Below are positions 37,201-48,649 of a DNA stretch of 64,000 nt, piece by piece. How positions within the stretch are numbered: the first letter of the stretch is position 1; each line of letters opens with the position of its first letter. Source of the stretch: Tanytarsus gracilentus. Its lineage: Eukaryota; Arthropoda; Insecta; Diptera; Chironomidae. The stretch is taken from assembly GCA_038502055.1 (NCBI GenBank), contig JAXRKN010000036.1, positions 558,001 through 622,000 of the forward strand. The letters are read 5' to 3'. Below the pieces are notes generated by a model. The model was not told the origin of the DNA. It did no database searches and saw only the letters and a list, made by a program, of their open reading frames with translations. The position numbers and the translations under genes were made by a program.

Positions 37201-38465
37201 TTGGAGAAGTTGGGCTTGTAGCTGATTTGCTCGAAGATAAAATTGATATGGAAATTGGCGGAACTTTACAGCAAAGAATTTCATCATGCCTCGAAGAACT
37301 TGACAATTTAATGCTTGCTAATGAACCTTTGGTGTCGAGCATGGTCGTGGCTGAAAAATCTTGTTCATCAAACGGTAAAGGCAATGTATTAGATGCAATA
37401 CTTAACATTATGGGCATCAGAGATGCAAAATCTGTATCAATGGAACTTTCTTTGTCCGAACTCGGAATGGATAGTTTGATGACTGTTGAAATTCAGCAGA
37501 CATTAGAACGTGAACACAATTTTATAATCACTGCTCAAGAACTTCGTGCTTTAACGTTAAGAAAATTAACTGAAACAATCGGAACCAAAACCGATTTAAA
37601 ATCAGAAAATGACTCGTCGAATGTGATAAATGGAAATTTACTGATTAGAAATTTAGGCGATGAGGAAAGTGCTGATGACTTGCTGATTTGTTTTGCTGAA
37701 GAAGAAAGTAAATTAAATTTGACACTTTTAATTCCTGGAATCGAAGGTGTCGGAGGAAAAAATTGGGAAGAGATTGCATCGAAGATTTCAGGTTCTGTCT
37801 TTATGCTTCAACATAAAAATATCAATGAAACCTCAACATTTAATTCATTTACAAATGAGATATGGAAAAAATTAGAAAATTTCTTAAAATCTTACAAAAA
37901 TATTCATCTCGTTGGATTTTCTTTTGGAGCTTCAATCGCCTTAAAAATAGCAAATTTATTTGAAGAGGACAAAATTACACCCAAAGTGACACTCATCGAT
38001 GGCTCACCTTTATTCGCTAAAATGTTATTGAATCTTTTGTTGGGTGATCAAAACTTTGAAGAAGTCATTGAAAGTATGATACTGAAGACAGTCGTTGAAG
38101 CCATCATACCCAATGAATCTGAAAAAATTATTCACATTATAAAATCAAGTGGAACATTAGTCAACAAAATTAGTCAGCTCGTAAATGAAACGGAAGGTTT
38201 GAAGAAATTCTCTGAAAAATATATTGCTGCAATGATTGACACAATCATGAAGAGAGTAAGAATTATTCACAATATGGATGGAAGTGAAATTAGTTGCTTA
38301 CAAAATATCAGTGCGAGACTGATAAGACCACAAAATTCAGCCCTCAGTGAAATAGATCACGATTATGGATTAAAAAGATATTTCATAAAACCTATAGACG
38401 TTTACTTAGTGAATGGCGATCATCTCTCAATTTTAGATTCACAAGAACTTCAAAAGTTTCTTTGA
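31294..38465 (+). CDS. Animal-type fatty acid synthase, paralogue B
   Basis: Exons 31294-32326, 32381-33803, 33858-36755 and 36803-38465 give 2338 aa with the same domain order as paralogue A. KS has DTACSSS (about residue 168), EAHCTGT and NMGHAE. MAT has GHSLGE (about 597). DH has the His of HCIDGRTIFPATGY (about 893) and the Asp of FLDCLLQ. ER has HAGTGGIGLAA (about 1537). KR has GGLGGFGLELA (about 1744) and NYGMANS. ACP has LGMDSLM (about 2008). TE has GFSFGA (about 2157), the Asp of LIDGSP and the His of NGDHLS (about 2324). All motifs are intact. The first intron (32327-32380) lies inside the KS domain and is absent from paralogue A, while paralogue A has a TE intron absent here. From ER to ACP the two genes are almost identical, intron included, but elsewhere clearly diverged. 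AATAAA follows at 38537. Confidence 0.92.
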
Positions 38466-38536
38466 CTTTCTTAAGACCATATTAATATTAGGTTAAGTTA
38501 GATTTAAATATTTCACCACTCCGTAATCACAAGAAA

Positions 38537-38542
38537 AATAAA
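38537..38542 (+). terminator. Poly(A) signal of fatty acid synthase B
   Basis: AATAAA 72 bp after the stop codon. It lies in the 187-bp gap before the convergent serine protease. Confidence 0.6.
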
Positions 38543-38652
38543 ATTTTATTAATTAAAACTGAAAATTTCATTTCAACTTGATCGTCACACTTTTAAACAC
38601 ATTTTTTTCTTTAAACATTTAAAATCATGAAATTTTCCTTACAGCTCAAAAT

Positions 38653-40085
38653 TTAAACGCCCGAAATGTCTCGTATAAATTTTCTTATTTCTCGATTTTC
38701 AATGCGAGTAAAGACACTTGGAATTTCGAATCCACAAATATTGCTGCCAAACGAAATTATTCCAACTTGGAGACAGTTATTTTTCAAGACCGCACCTCCC
38801 GAGTCTCCTGAAATTTGATTTAATTAATTATATTCTATTTCTAATAATTAATAAAAAAGTATTATTAAAAAATTTTAAGAATTATAAGAAGCACTTACTT
38901 AAAAAATCCGTTTAAAAAATTCAAACTTCAAGAAGGAAGAAATTGTTGAAATGTTTGGAAAAGTAGCGAGATTTTCCCCATAAAACAATTATGAATTTTA
39001 AAAATTTAAATTTTTTCTTTTTTCTTTAACCAAAGACGAGTTTACAAACTTCTAAATTTTTTTTATCGACTAAATTTAATTTTAGGTGGAATTTTTAATT
39101 TAAAATTCACAAGTAGAGAAAATCGCGCTATTTTTCAACATTTTACTACTTTCCGATTCACTGGAAGTTTGAATTTTTCCAACGGCTTTTTTGTGTCCGG
39201 TTCTTCATTAAATATTTTCAATTAAAAATCAACTCACCACTGCAACTGTCAATTTCGTCCACAACGTCTGCACATAACATTCTATTTGTGATATCTCCAC
39301 CCCATTCAGAATAGCAAAAATCATTGTCGACAATTTTCTGGCTGATTTCATAAAGTTCTTCTGGGTAGATTCCGTGTTCATTTAAACCCCTTTAGAAAAA
39401 AATTTAATTTAATCTTTAAGTTTTGAAAATAAGTTATAATTTACCATCCAGCAAGAGTAACTACGATTCCAGAATTAGTTTGACATCCTTCATTAGCGAG
39501 AATCACAGGATGAATATTGGCGTGTCCTGCAAAACTTCCTTTTATCCTCATGAGAGCCACGTCAAAATCCAATATGATAGGGTCATAACTCGGATGAATG
39601 AAATATTCGTCCACTAAAAATGTCACTCCACCCACGACACGACTTACGCTACCACCTGTGAGCGTTATCTATAAACAATATTTTTTTCTTAAAATGCTGA
39701 TTAAAACCGGAAAAGAGTTTTCCTCTTTACGTACATGCTCGGCAGCGACGTTGTATTCAAGACAGTGTGCTTTATTTTTAAAAAAAAATTTTAATTGCGG
39801 TTTTAATTATTTTTTTGATAAATTTAGATAATTACCTGCAGTTAAACTGAATTTCGAAGAAATCACGGAAGCGCTGCAGTAAAATTTTTCAAAAACATGC
39901 AGCGAAAGTTTAAATTTGTAATTATAAATTTCAGCTGGACGTCCATTGAGTATGAAGGGTGCAAAATTTCGACTCGTGTAGTTGGCAAAATTTCTCATTG
40001 GCACTCTCGTGTGACACATTCTATCGAGATCGATTGCTGCAGCTAAAACAATTAAAATTTGAAGTTTTACAACATTGACTAGCAT
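38653..40085 (-). CDS. Secreted trypsin-fold (S1) serine protease 1
   Basis: Exons 40085-39836, 39769-39735, 39668-39445, 39389-39238 and 38807-38653 give 271 aa; the second is a 35-nt micro-exon. A hydrophobic N-terminal signal (LQILIVLAAA) is followed by a short propeptide. The mature start is probably ILNG, preceded by APF rather than Arg or Lys. The triad is complete: His in TAAHC, Asp in DFDVALMRI and Ser in GDSGG. The residue six before the Ser is Asp (DSCSGDSGG), which predicts trypsin-like specificity. It is likely extracellular, in digestion or haemolymph proteolysis; the role is inferred. It is divergent from serine protease 2, with a 423-bp shared upstream region. Confidence 0.88.
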
Positions 40086-40508
40086 TTTGCTATATCACAA
40101 AGAGACTTTTATTTGAAGAGAAAAAAAGATGTTTCCGATAGGACTCGAGTCTTGCAACTAATTCAGTGAATGCTTGCGAGAAAATTCCCCAAACGAGTTC
40201 TCTTATCATTTTCGTGAAGACATTCGGAAATACAGTGTAGCATTTTTCACAAAATTAAAATTAAAAAAATTATTTAATTCGACTTGAAAATATTTTTAAA
40301 ATTTCCTAAAAAAAATTCAATTAAAATTTCACTTTTTTAACGACAAAATGATAATTGACGCAATTTGCGACAAATGTTAATGAATGTTCTAATTATTTTT
40401 ACCTTTAAAGTTATCTCATGTATTTTTTATCGGCGACATGTGAGATAAATTTTATTTTGACTTTCCAACTATCTTTTCATTTGGACTCTGCAAACTGCAA
40501 ACGTAACA
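40086..40508. promoter_or_regulatory. Shared upstream region of divergent proteases
   Basis: A 423-bp AT-rich gap between two divergent protease start codons. No clear TATA box was identified. It must contain both promoters. Confidence 0.4.
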
Positions 40509-41624
40509 ATGAACATTATAAAATTTCAGAAAGTTTTCTTAATTTTCCTCTTTTCCATAAATGGTGAGAAAAATCTTTTATTTAACTTTTTTAATACCTC
40601 ATTTTTTTCACAGTTAAAGCTGGAATTTTTAGAAGCGATCGGATGAATCAATGGCAAGCATACATTGTAGGAGGTGAAGAAGTGAGAGATATATCCGATT
40701 TTCCTTACGTTCTTTCAATGCGATATGGAGATTTTCATATTTGTGGTGCGTCGATTATTCATAAAAAATGGGCATTGACAGCTGCTGTAAGTTATCAGTG
40801 TGAAATTTAATTTTTTCAAAAAATATCTATTTTCTAGCACTGTTTTGAAGATGACTTTTACACTGATATGATTAATTTTCGTGGTGGAAGTGTCAATAAA
40901 TTTCATGGAGGAAAAATTTTTCATGCCCAACAATTTATTCAGCATCCTGATTTTAATGATTTGACGTATGAAAATGATGTAGGTATTTTAAAAAAATGTT
41001 AATTTTAACAATTATTAAAAATTATTTGTTAGGTTGCCGTTGTAAAGACGAAAGAAAACTTTCTAGTTGATAAACTGAAATCAGTTCCACTTGTCGGCTT
41101 CAATTCTTTTCTTAGAGCTGGAGTTGTTGGGTAAGAGTTAAATTAAATTTTCAACTTTATATCACTTCTTCAAATTGAATTTTAGAACAATCACTGGATG
41201 GGGTCTTCAAGGAGATGGACACCATCCTGAAAATTTACAAAAACTTAATCTCATAATTTGGAATCAAAACGATTGCAGCGAAAAATACTGGCATGAAAAA
41301 ATTTTTTTAAGCATGTACTGTGGAGGAGGTGAAATTGGATTGGACAGTTGTAACGGAGATAGTGGTGGTGCCATGACTGTAAATGGAATTCAAGGTAAGT
41401 ATTCTTTTGTTTTTGATGTTTAAATGCTTTCTGTTTTTCTTTTAATTGTTATATTTATAAACTATACTCTCTTACTCCCAATAATAATGACGATTAACTT
41501 TCTTGTTCAAGTTGGTATCATTTCGGCTGGTGCAAACGATTGTGGCATCGCTTTTCCGAGTGTTTTTGTTAATTTGACGAATTTTAATGTAAGAGCATTT
41601 ATTTTTGAAAATACTGGAGTTTAA
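40509..41624 (+). CDS. Secreted trypsin-fold (S1) serine protease 2
   Basis: Exons 40509-40563, 40614-40786, 40838-40978, 41033-41130, 41186-41394 and 41512-41624 give 262 aa. The signal peptide is FQKVFLIFLFSI. The mature start IVGGEE is preceded by Tyr (QWQAY), not a basic residue. The triad is His in LTAAHC, Asp in ENDVAVV and Ser in GDSGG. Asp six residues before the Ser (DSCNGDSGG) predicts trypsin-like cleavage. It is a divergent neighbour of protease 1, and the two end similarly (PSVF followed by a Phe-Ile stretch), which suggests an old local duplication. AATAAA follows directly after the stop (41625-41630). Confidence 0.88.
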
Positions 41625-41630
41625 AATAAA
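41625..41630 (+). terminator. Poly(A) signal of serine protease 2
   Basis: AATAAA starting at the base after the TAA stop codon. Confidence 0.55.
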
Positions 41631-41892
41631 TATTTTTATGCTTATGCTTTCAAATATTTTTATTGTTATTTTTTTTAACTTTTTTTTGATGTAGTAATTA
41701 TTTTTATGATGCACATGTCGAATATTTTTTTGCTGTTTAAATCTTGCTGAGGAGTAACTGCTATAGTCCGAAACATTTATTTGTGCAGACACAAAATGTT
41801 TACGATCTTAGTTCTGGCTTAAACTTGAGCATGTATCTGTTTTAAAAATGACGTTAGATATATTTTATATGCTTTTTGAATTAAATTTGATC

Positions 41893-43617
41893 TTACTTGT
41901 CTAACTGTTCCCAGAATATCATAAGACTTGCTTTATCTAAATGTCGCTTATTACGCGACACATTTAGATGTGTTACCGACCAGCGAGCTACATTTGCATC
42001 CAATTTCATTTCGTCATACCTCAAATGGAATGCGGCAACTAAAAGAAATTGCAATAAATTAAAGTGCTTTTATAGAATTTCGTACAACAAACCTTTCGAA
42101 AATATCTCAACGGGATTTCCATCCCAAGGCCATCCTTTAAATTGCCATGCAGGACCGAGAACAAAGACAGCAACAACGCGACTCCATTCGTGTGGCTGAA
42201 GTTTATTGGGCTGATCAATAACTCTGTATGGCACCGTTAAATTACCATCTTTTCGTCTCTGAATTAGAACCTCATTTTCACGCGGTGTCCCTTTAGCTCG
42301 CTTCTCTTCCGTGGTGACATATTTGAGATCCTGAAGAATGTCCTTTACATTGTACATTGTGACGAGACTATTCGGTGCCGACGGTATGATAATGATTGGC
42401 GTTCGTGACTGACGTTTGTTGGGCAAATTTTGAGGAATTATGCGAGCTTGCGCTGTTGGAATCAACTCCTTTGGCCGTCCTGGCGGAAGAGCTGGCAGCA
42501 ATGGTTTCTTAGGTGGCGGCTGTTGAGCGCCAGATTTTGACATGGAAGAACCGTGATGCGTTCCCATGGTGTCGATTTTAAACTCCTCAGTGACCTCTTT
42601 TTGTTGAATAAATCTCTCCTGATCGTAACGATTGTATTGTGTCTGCTGAGGAGCATTCGTTCTAGCGACTTTAACTGGCTCAGGTAATTTAGTAGGAAAT
42701 TGTTGTTGTTGTGTCTTGCCCTCCTCGCGCGCCTTTATCGATTGCAAAAGAGCCGTAATATTTTTATAAAACATCTTCCCAGTGCTCTGTAGAATGGTCG
42801 TTCGAGTTCGCCATTGACGTTCACGCTTGAGAATATCCTTCGTTGAGTCCACATCGTAATCCAACATAACGCGCATATCACCGATTCCTGTGTCATCCTT
42901 ATCTGTTTGTTTAATCGTCACACGTTTATTGGCCAAACGCTTTGCTTTGATAGCTGCAATTTTTTCAACCGACATTGTTTCCGAAAGCGATTTGATGTTA
43001 TCGATATTGACAGATGTTTCCTTTTTGTTGAGATCCAGGCGGGCAGCGATGTGTTCTCTCGCCTTTTGCACTTGCAACTCCTCATAGCGAGCCTTTTTAG
43101 CGAAATTCTCATAAGCCGAATCATGCTCCGCTGGACGCTTAATTTGTGTTGGAATTTCGAGTGGAGCACTTTTGTCGATGCTGGCACAAGTGCTAATCTC
43201 GCCATTGAGAAAACCTAAAAGTTCCTTTCTGTCGGGACGATTTACGGCGGGAATATCTTCAGCCTAGTTGAGAAATTATGATTATTTTTTTTTGCTTCTG
43301 GATCTTTAAGGTTGTAAACTTACAGCCGCTTGTCTGACATAAACGGAATGCTGAAGACCGACATTTTTGAGGAGATAAAGAAGACATTCGAGTGTGTAGT
43401 ACTCTTTCGGGGCTCCCTTCTTACCAGAACTGTAAAATAGTTGCGATTATTATGTTAATTTTCCCAAAAAATAAATAAAATCTCACCCGTATTTCAGATA
43501 ATTGGTTTTGACATCTTTTTTCCACGAAAATTCACCAAATATAATTTGTCCATCGCGTTCTATAATCTCTTTTTTATTGATATTGTATTGGCGCAACAAG
43601 CTCAACGGATCAGCCAT
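41893..43617 (-). CDS. hyx: Parafibromin / Cdc73 (PAF1 complex subunit; Drosophila hyrax)
   Basis: This is a nuclear subunit of the RNA polymerase II PAF1 complex, which couples elongation to histone modification and Wnt output. Exons 43617-43487, 43429-43324, 43263-42093 and 42038-41893 give 517 aa. The N-terminal domain begins MADPLSLLRQYNINKKEI and includes FGEFSW and the YYTLE stretch. The central part holds SMSVEKIAAIKAKR-type and RTRTTILQSTGK-type family signatures. The C-terminal Ras-like domain starts at RTPIIIIPSAPNSLVTMYN and includes GPAWQFKGWPW. The last exon encodes AAFHLRYDE to FWEQLDK. Human parafibromin runs about a dozen residues further, so the C-terminus is slightly short. 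The hydrophilic middle has Gln/Pro-rich stretches. Confidence 0.94.
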
Positions 43618-44163
43618 AACTAAAAGTTCTTATTTCCACCAGAAACTCGTTAATTACTTTAAAATACTTTTTTCTCAAAGTTAGAAAATTTTGTAAACAA
43701 CAACGATGACGAATTTGTGACTTGCCCTGCGCGAGTGGTGAATTTTCATTTGAATATTAACGGTTTTTTGAGATGTGCGTTGAAATAATTTCTTAATATT
43801 TTTTTTATTCATTTTAATATTTAAATTGTCGCCTTGCAATTTAATTTAATTAAATAAAAATAATTGCATTCTTTACTGTCCTCACTCTATAATAGTTATT
43901 TATTTTTTTAAAAATTTCCGACACTTTGACTGTCGCATGTATAATTAAGTTAAAAGAAGTAAAAATTGAAAATTATTAAAGTTAAAGATAATTTTAAATA
44001 TGCATGAAATAATTTAAAAATTCATTCGAAGAGTCCTTTACATCTCTTATTTTCAAATTAGCCACTTCTGTGCTTGTTGATGTGAGAATATACTACTTTG
44101 ATGATAATTTCAATAGAGTTTTAATTCTAAGTCGTAGAAAAGAATTTAATCAAAATTTTGTCT
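43618..44163. other. Intergenic region between Cdc73 and DCAF7
   Basis: AT-rich 546 bp holding the Cdc73 promoter and the DCAF7 3' flank. No further gene or RNA was recognised. Confidence 0.4.
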
Positions 44164-45537
44164 TTAAACTCGAAGAATTTCGCAGCTCTTGTTGTAACAG
44201 ATGGCTATCCAGTCTGGTTGAGTGACGCCCCATTGTATCTGATTGACCTCTCCTTCAGCCGCCGTGTAAGCTAAAATAGGATCCTCAATAGGTCTCGGCA
44301 TTTGCTGAATGTCCCAAATTAACGCTTGATGATCGTCGCCCGCCGTACAGATATGACAAGAACTAAAATAATTAATTGGAGAGATTATTAAAAATATTTA
44401 AAAGTGAGAGATAAAATTTTACCTGTGAGGCGCCCACGCAATTCCATTAACACATGCTCGATGATTGCTTAGACGTGCCACTGAAAAAGAAAGTAATTTC
44501 AATAAATTTTCACTCATTTTAAATACCACAAAGTCATACCAGGTGCGCAGGGAACTCGAACGTCAAGAATGATGACTTCACATGCGTCCATAGCGACTGT
44601 GGCGAGATAATTTGGGTCCTGTTTATTCCACGCGAGACGAAGGAGCGGTGTGTGTGTTGGATCCTCATATATTATCGTGCTGTGTTCCAAGTGTCTTAAG
44701 AAGAAAAAGAAGTTAGTAACGTTTAATAAATAGCAGAGAATTAAGTTGACCGTTATTAGACGAATTTAACCGCTCAATTAAGAACTTTCTAACTTTGTAT
44801 TTCATCTAAAATTAAAGGTCTGGTGATATCAAGAGACCGAGTGCTGCATAAAGGTCATCGGCTAATAACGATCGGTCGACTTAAACCCCTGATGAATAGT
44901 TTTAAAAATCTCACCTCAAGTCAAACATTCTCACAGATCCATCGGCACCGACCGATGCAAACATATCTCTCCCTCCGCCAGCACGTGAAAAAGCAATGTC
45001 ATAAACCTCTTTATCGTGTGCAATCAATTGAGTCTTAACATGTCCGGCAACGAGATTGACACGTCCGAGCGGCTGTCCTGTCTCGAGTCCCCAAATCGTG
45101 CAGGTAGTATCAATCGACGAGGTTCCAATGAGATTCGGATCAACTTCATTCCAATCAAAGGAAGTCAGCGGCGCACAAAAATCACTGTTCTTGTTATTAT
45201 TAAGTACGCACTCCATGCGGGTTTCCGGTTCGCCGGCTCGCCAAACTCGAAGATAATCGCCGCTCGTTGCTAATAGATCCGGAAATATACCTTTCGAGTC
45301 CGGTATCCACATAATTTTGGTTGTCGGATATGGATGATCGAAGGTGGACTTAGCACTAAATTCACTTGTGTCCTCATCAAGGCTAATGATCTGAACTTTA
45401 TTGTTATATTCCTCCACAAAACTGCCCAATGCCAATCGAAATCGCTTCTCGGGTCGAACACTCCAGTTCATCGAGTATAAGGGAAATGGCGCTACATACT
45501 TATAAATCTCCTTGCGCTTTCCACTTGAGGTCGTCAT
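44164..45537 (-). CDS. DCAF7: DDB1- and CUL4-associated factor 7 (WD40 protein; Drosophila wings apart)
   Basis: This is a WD40 scaffold (AN11/HAN11/WDR68) that binds DYRK and HIPK kinases and serves as a CUL4-DDB1 substrate receptor. Exons 45537-44915, 44694-44540, 44480-44423 and 44362-44164 give 344 aa; human DCAF7 is 342. The match to the family is very close throughout: KRKEIYKYVAPF near the start, RFRLALGSFVEEYNNKVQ, CTIWGLETGQ, HDKEVYDIAFSRAGGGRDMF and the end CEILRV. The WD repeats fill residues about 60-340. It is one of the most conserved genes in the window. It is divergently arranged with GLOD4. Confidence 0.96.
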
Positions 45538-46282
45538 TTTTTAAGCTGATGGAATGCGCTCGATGTGTCGTTTGAAGTCAATTTTTGCGTATCTTCTCTT
45601 TGTATTTTTATCTAAAAATAAAATTTATCGGAAGTTAAAAGAGATGCTCTTGTTTTCATGTGCGGACATTTACGAGATGTTTTAAGAAGAGGAAATAATT
45701 TTTTTGACATTTATTTAAGCGAGTGTAAAATTGAGGTCGATTGCCGAGAAGTGAGAAAAAAATGGAAAACTGTGACTTGCATCGAACTTTCCGTGGGCGA
45801 ATAAAATTAATCTCACTCAGTTTCTTTTTTTCGTCATCGAACTCATGATCAGAGTGGAAAATATCTCTTTTTTTTTGATGATCAAAAGGAAAATCCAATT
45901 GGAATTTTTTCAAGTGCACTTACAAGTCGATTTTATTAATCAATAAAAATTGCGTTAATTCTAATCGCGCGTGAACACCTCCATGTTCACGATTTGCACA
46001 AATTCCAGTTGAATTAAATTGCGATATTTTTCGCTACTTTTGAGCAGGAAAATCTAGTTAAAATTGAAAATATTTTTCTCAAAATTGAAATGTTTTGTTA
46101 TTACTTTTTTCGCTTCAACCTCCGAATCTACGTCATGCACGCAGCCTCTCGAACTCGAACGTCGATCCGAAAAAAAAAATTGAAGCGAAACTTTGCCTGT
46201 TTTTGTTTATAAAGCGGAATTTCTTGTGCAAAACATTTAATTGTAATTTCGGTGTCATTTGAGCGTGTTTAATCAAGAAATC
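45538..46282. promoter_or_regulatory. Divergent region between DCAF7 and GLOD4
   Basis: A 745-bp interval carrying both 5' ends. AT-rich, with no recognisable additional gene. No TATA box clearly placed for either gene. Confidence 0.4.
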
Positions 46283-47431
46283 ATGAAGATTGTTGGTCGT
46301 GCTCTTCATCATGTCTGTCGCGTTGGAGATCGCGCTGCAACGATGGATTTTTATCGTAAAATCTTGAATATGAAAGTAAGTTACAATGTCAATGTTAATT
46401 GCTAATTATCATCAAAGTAAAGAGCCATAAGTGCCGCACTCAGAAACTAGAGAAGGGAAATGAACGATAAGAAATTATTCGGTTCAGTTGAGCTTCCTAA
46501 TTAACGAGATGAGTGACACAATTATCGGCTAATTTCCCGAACATGATTAAATTGTAATTAATCATTATTAGTCTGTGTCATCTCCTGATTTCACGACCTT
46601 GAGACTGTTTAAACCTGTTCTACTGCGTGTTCTAATTTATTTTTATTGAATCTCTCGAAGGTTCTGAGGCACGAGGAGTTCACTGAGACATGTGCTGCGG
46701 CTTGTAATGGACCGTTTGACAATCGTTGGTCGAAGACGATGCTGGGCTATGGCGATGAGTCTACCTTTTTCACCATTGAGCTCACCTACAATTATGGCGT
46801 TAAGAGCTACAAAATGGGAAATGATTTTGGCGGCGTGACAATTAAGAAGAGTGAAATTCTTGATCGCATCAAGAGCAACAACTTACCATTCGAAAATCAA
46901 AAGGATGGCAGTGTTTTAATTAAAACACCCGAAGGATACAAGTTCTTCATTTTGAACGAGGATGTGCCAGCTAATGAAGACCCAATCACGAACATCATCT
47001 ACAATGTCACTGATTTAGATGCGAGCGTAAAGTATTGGAATGGAATTTTGAACATGAACATCCTTAAAAAGGAAGAAAAATCTGCGCTCTTATCTTACAA
47101 CGGTAAATTTGGCATTTTGCTTAACAAAATCGATGAGGCGATTGATCGTGCTGAAGCCTATGGTAGAATTGCCTTTGCTGTTCCTTACGAAACTCAGCCG
47201 CAAATTGATAAATTGATAAGAGAAAATAATCAAACTATTCTAACCGAACTGGTTACATTGGACACACCCGGTAAGGCCACTGTTCGTGTCATCATTCTCG
47301 CCGATCCCAATGGACATGAGATTTGCTTTGTGGATGATGAAGGCTTTTCCGAGTTGTCGGCATTCGATCCAAAAAGCGAATCGGACTTGGACAAGTACAT
47401 TAAAAAAGATCCATTCCAAGAAGAAAAATGA
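46283..47431 (+). CDS. GLOD4: Glyoxalase domain-containing protein 4
   Basis: This is a vicinal oxygen chelate (VOC) superfamily protein of the GLOD4 type. It has a glyoxalase fold, its substrate is not well established, and it is reported as mitochondrial or cytosolic in vertebrates. Exons 46283-46375 and 46661-47431 give 287 aa, close to the human length of about 300. The start GRALHHVCRVGDRAATMDFYRKIL is the first VOC beta-alpha unit. The second half, from NIIYNVTDLDASVKYWNGIL to DPNGHEICFVDDEGF, is the second VOC module. The 285-bp intron separates the first beta-alpha unit from the rest. AATAAA lies at 47476, 45 bp after the stop. Confidence 0.92.
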
Positions 47432-47475
47432 GCGAATTTTTTTTCTAAAGTTGTTATTCAACAAAAATAAGTTGA

Positions 47476-47481
47476 AATAAA
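47476..47481 (+). terminator. Poly(A) signal of GLOD4
   Basis: AATAAA 45 bp downstream of the stop codon. Confidence 0.6.
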
Positions 47482-48649
47482 ATTTTGTAATCTCATAAAA
47501 AAATTTAAAGAGAGTGAAATTGAGGAGCTTTTAAAAGCTCATTTATTTTTAACCCACACATTATCAACATGTTGCACTATCAGTGCGACGATTTAGATTT
47601 CTATTTTTAGAAAAAAGACAATGCTCAGCCCAGAACTGTCCGTTTCCTAATCTTTCTAGAATGTTCTTATCAGCTGTCACTTTATTTACTTGAGACTGGT
47701 TATGAGCGGATTTCTTTATGCGTCGTAAATTTTTGTGCATTTCATCAGGACATTAAAGTCATAAGGAGTTTTTAATGATTTATTTTTTCACACGAGAAAA
47801 TTCTTTAGAGTCTAGAGAGAATTTTCTACCTGCTTAAAAGTTTCATCTAGAAATTTCGTGAAATTTTTTTAATTAAATTCTCTCGATTAAAAATCACGTG
47901 CGATAATCAATCATCGGCGAAGATGTGAATGAACCTCCGCGACTGAGTTTTTTGACACTTTTCGCTCTCTGAATAAAAAACGCTGTTAAAAAAAAGTTAG
48001 GTAAGGTAATGGGCGGTAAGAATTCATTCAAATCTTTTCCTTCCCGCTCGTCTTTAAGAAGAAAAAAAAATCTTATCAAGTCACAAAATGAGTAAGCGAG
48101 TACCCTCTCTGAGATTGCCTGAGAAAATCTTCTCCCTTGCTCTTATCATGCACACATAGATGTAAATTGCTTTCATCCGAATTGAATTTTCAGTTTGAGA
48201 TTGACAGTCGAAGAAACAAGTTAAGCTTTAGTGAGGGAGGTACTAATTAATTTTTTTCAATTAAGGACTTTTTTACATTGAGAAATAAAAAAAATTAAAA
48301 TATAATCAAGTGTGAGAAGTAAAGTGTGACAATCGGAGTGGATTTAATTACTGAAAGTTCAGCACTCGATTATTCTGGTTTATTTAATGGCACACGCACG
48401 AGTCGAAAAAAAATGTCAAAACAAAAACGAGATGAACAATGAAAGTTCACTAAGATAAGGAACATCGGCATTAGCGCTGTGTGTGTCTGTCGAAATTAAC
48501 AGACAGGACTTGGCACGTCATAAAGCCTTCGAAATAAATAAAAAATCAAATCTCAAACGTAATCGCACATATCAACAGTAATTTTACTAATATTTAAATT
48601 ACGAAATAAATCTCGTGAGATTTGTAGTTTTTAAAAATCATCCAACAAA
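47482..48649. other. Intergenic region between GLOD4 and the transporter
   Basis: About 1.2 kb of AT-rich sequence without a convincing reading frame, tRNA or repeat. It contains the upstream region of the transporter gene. Confidence 0.4.
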
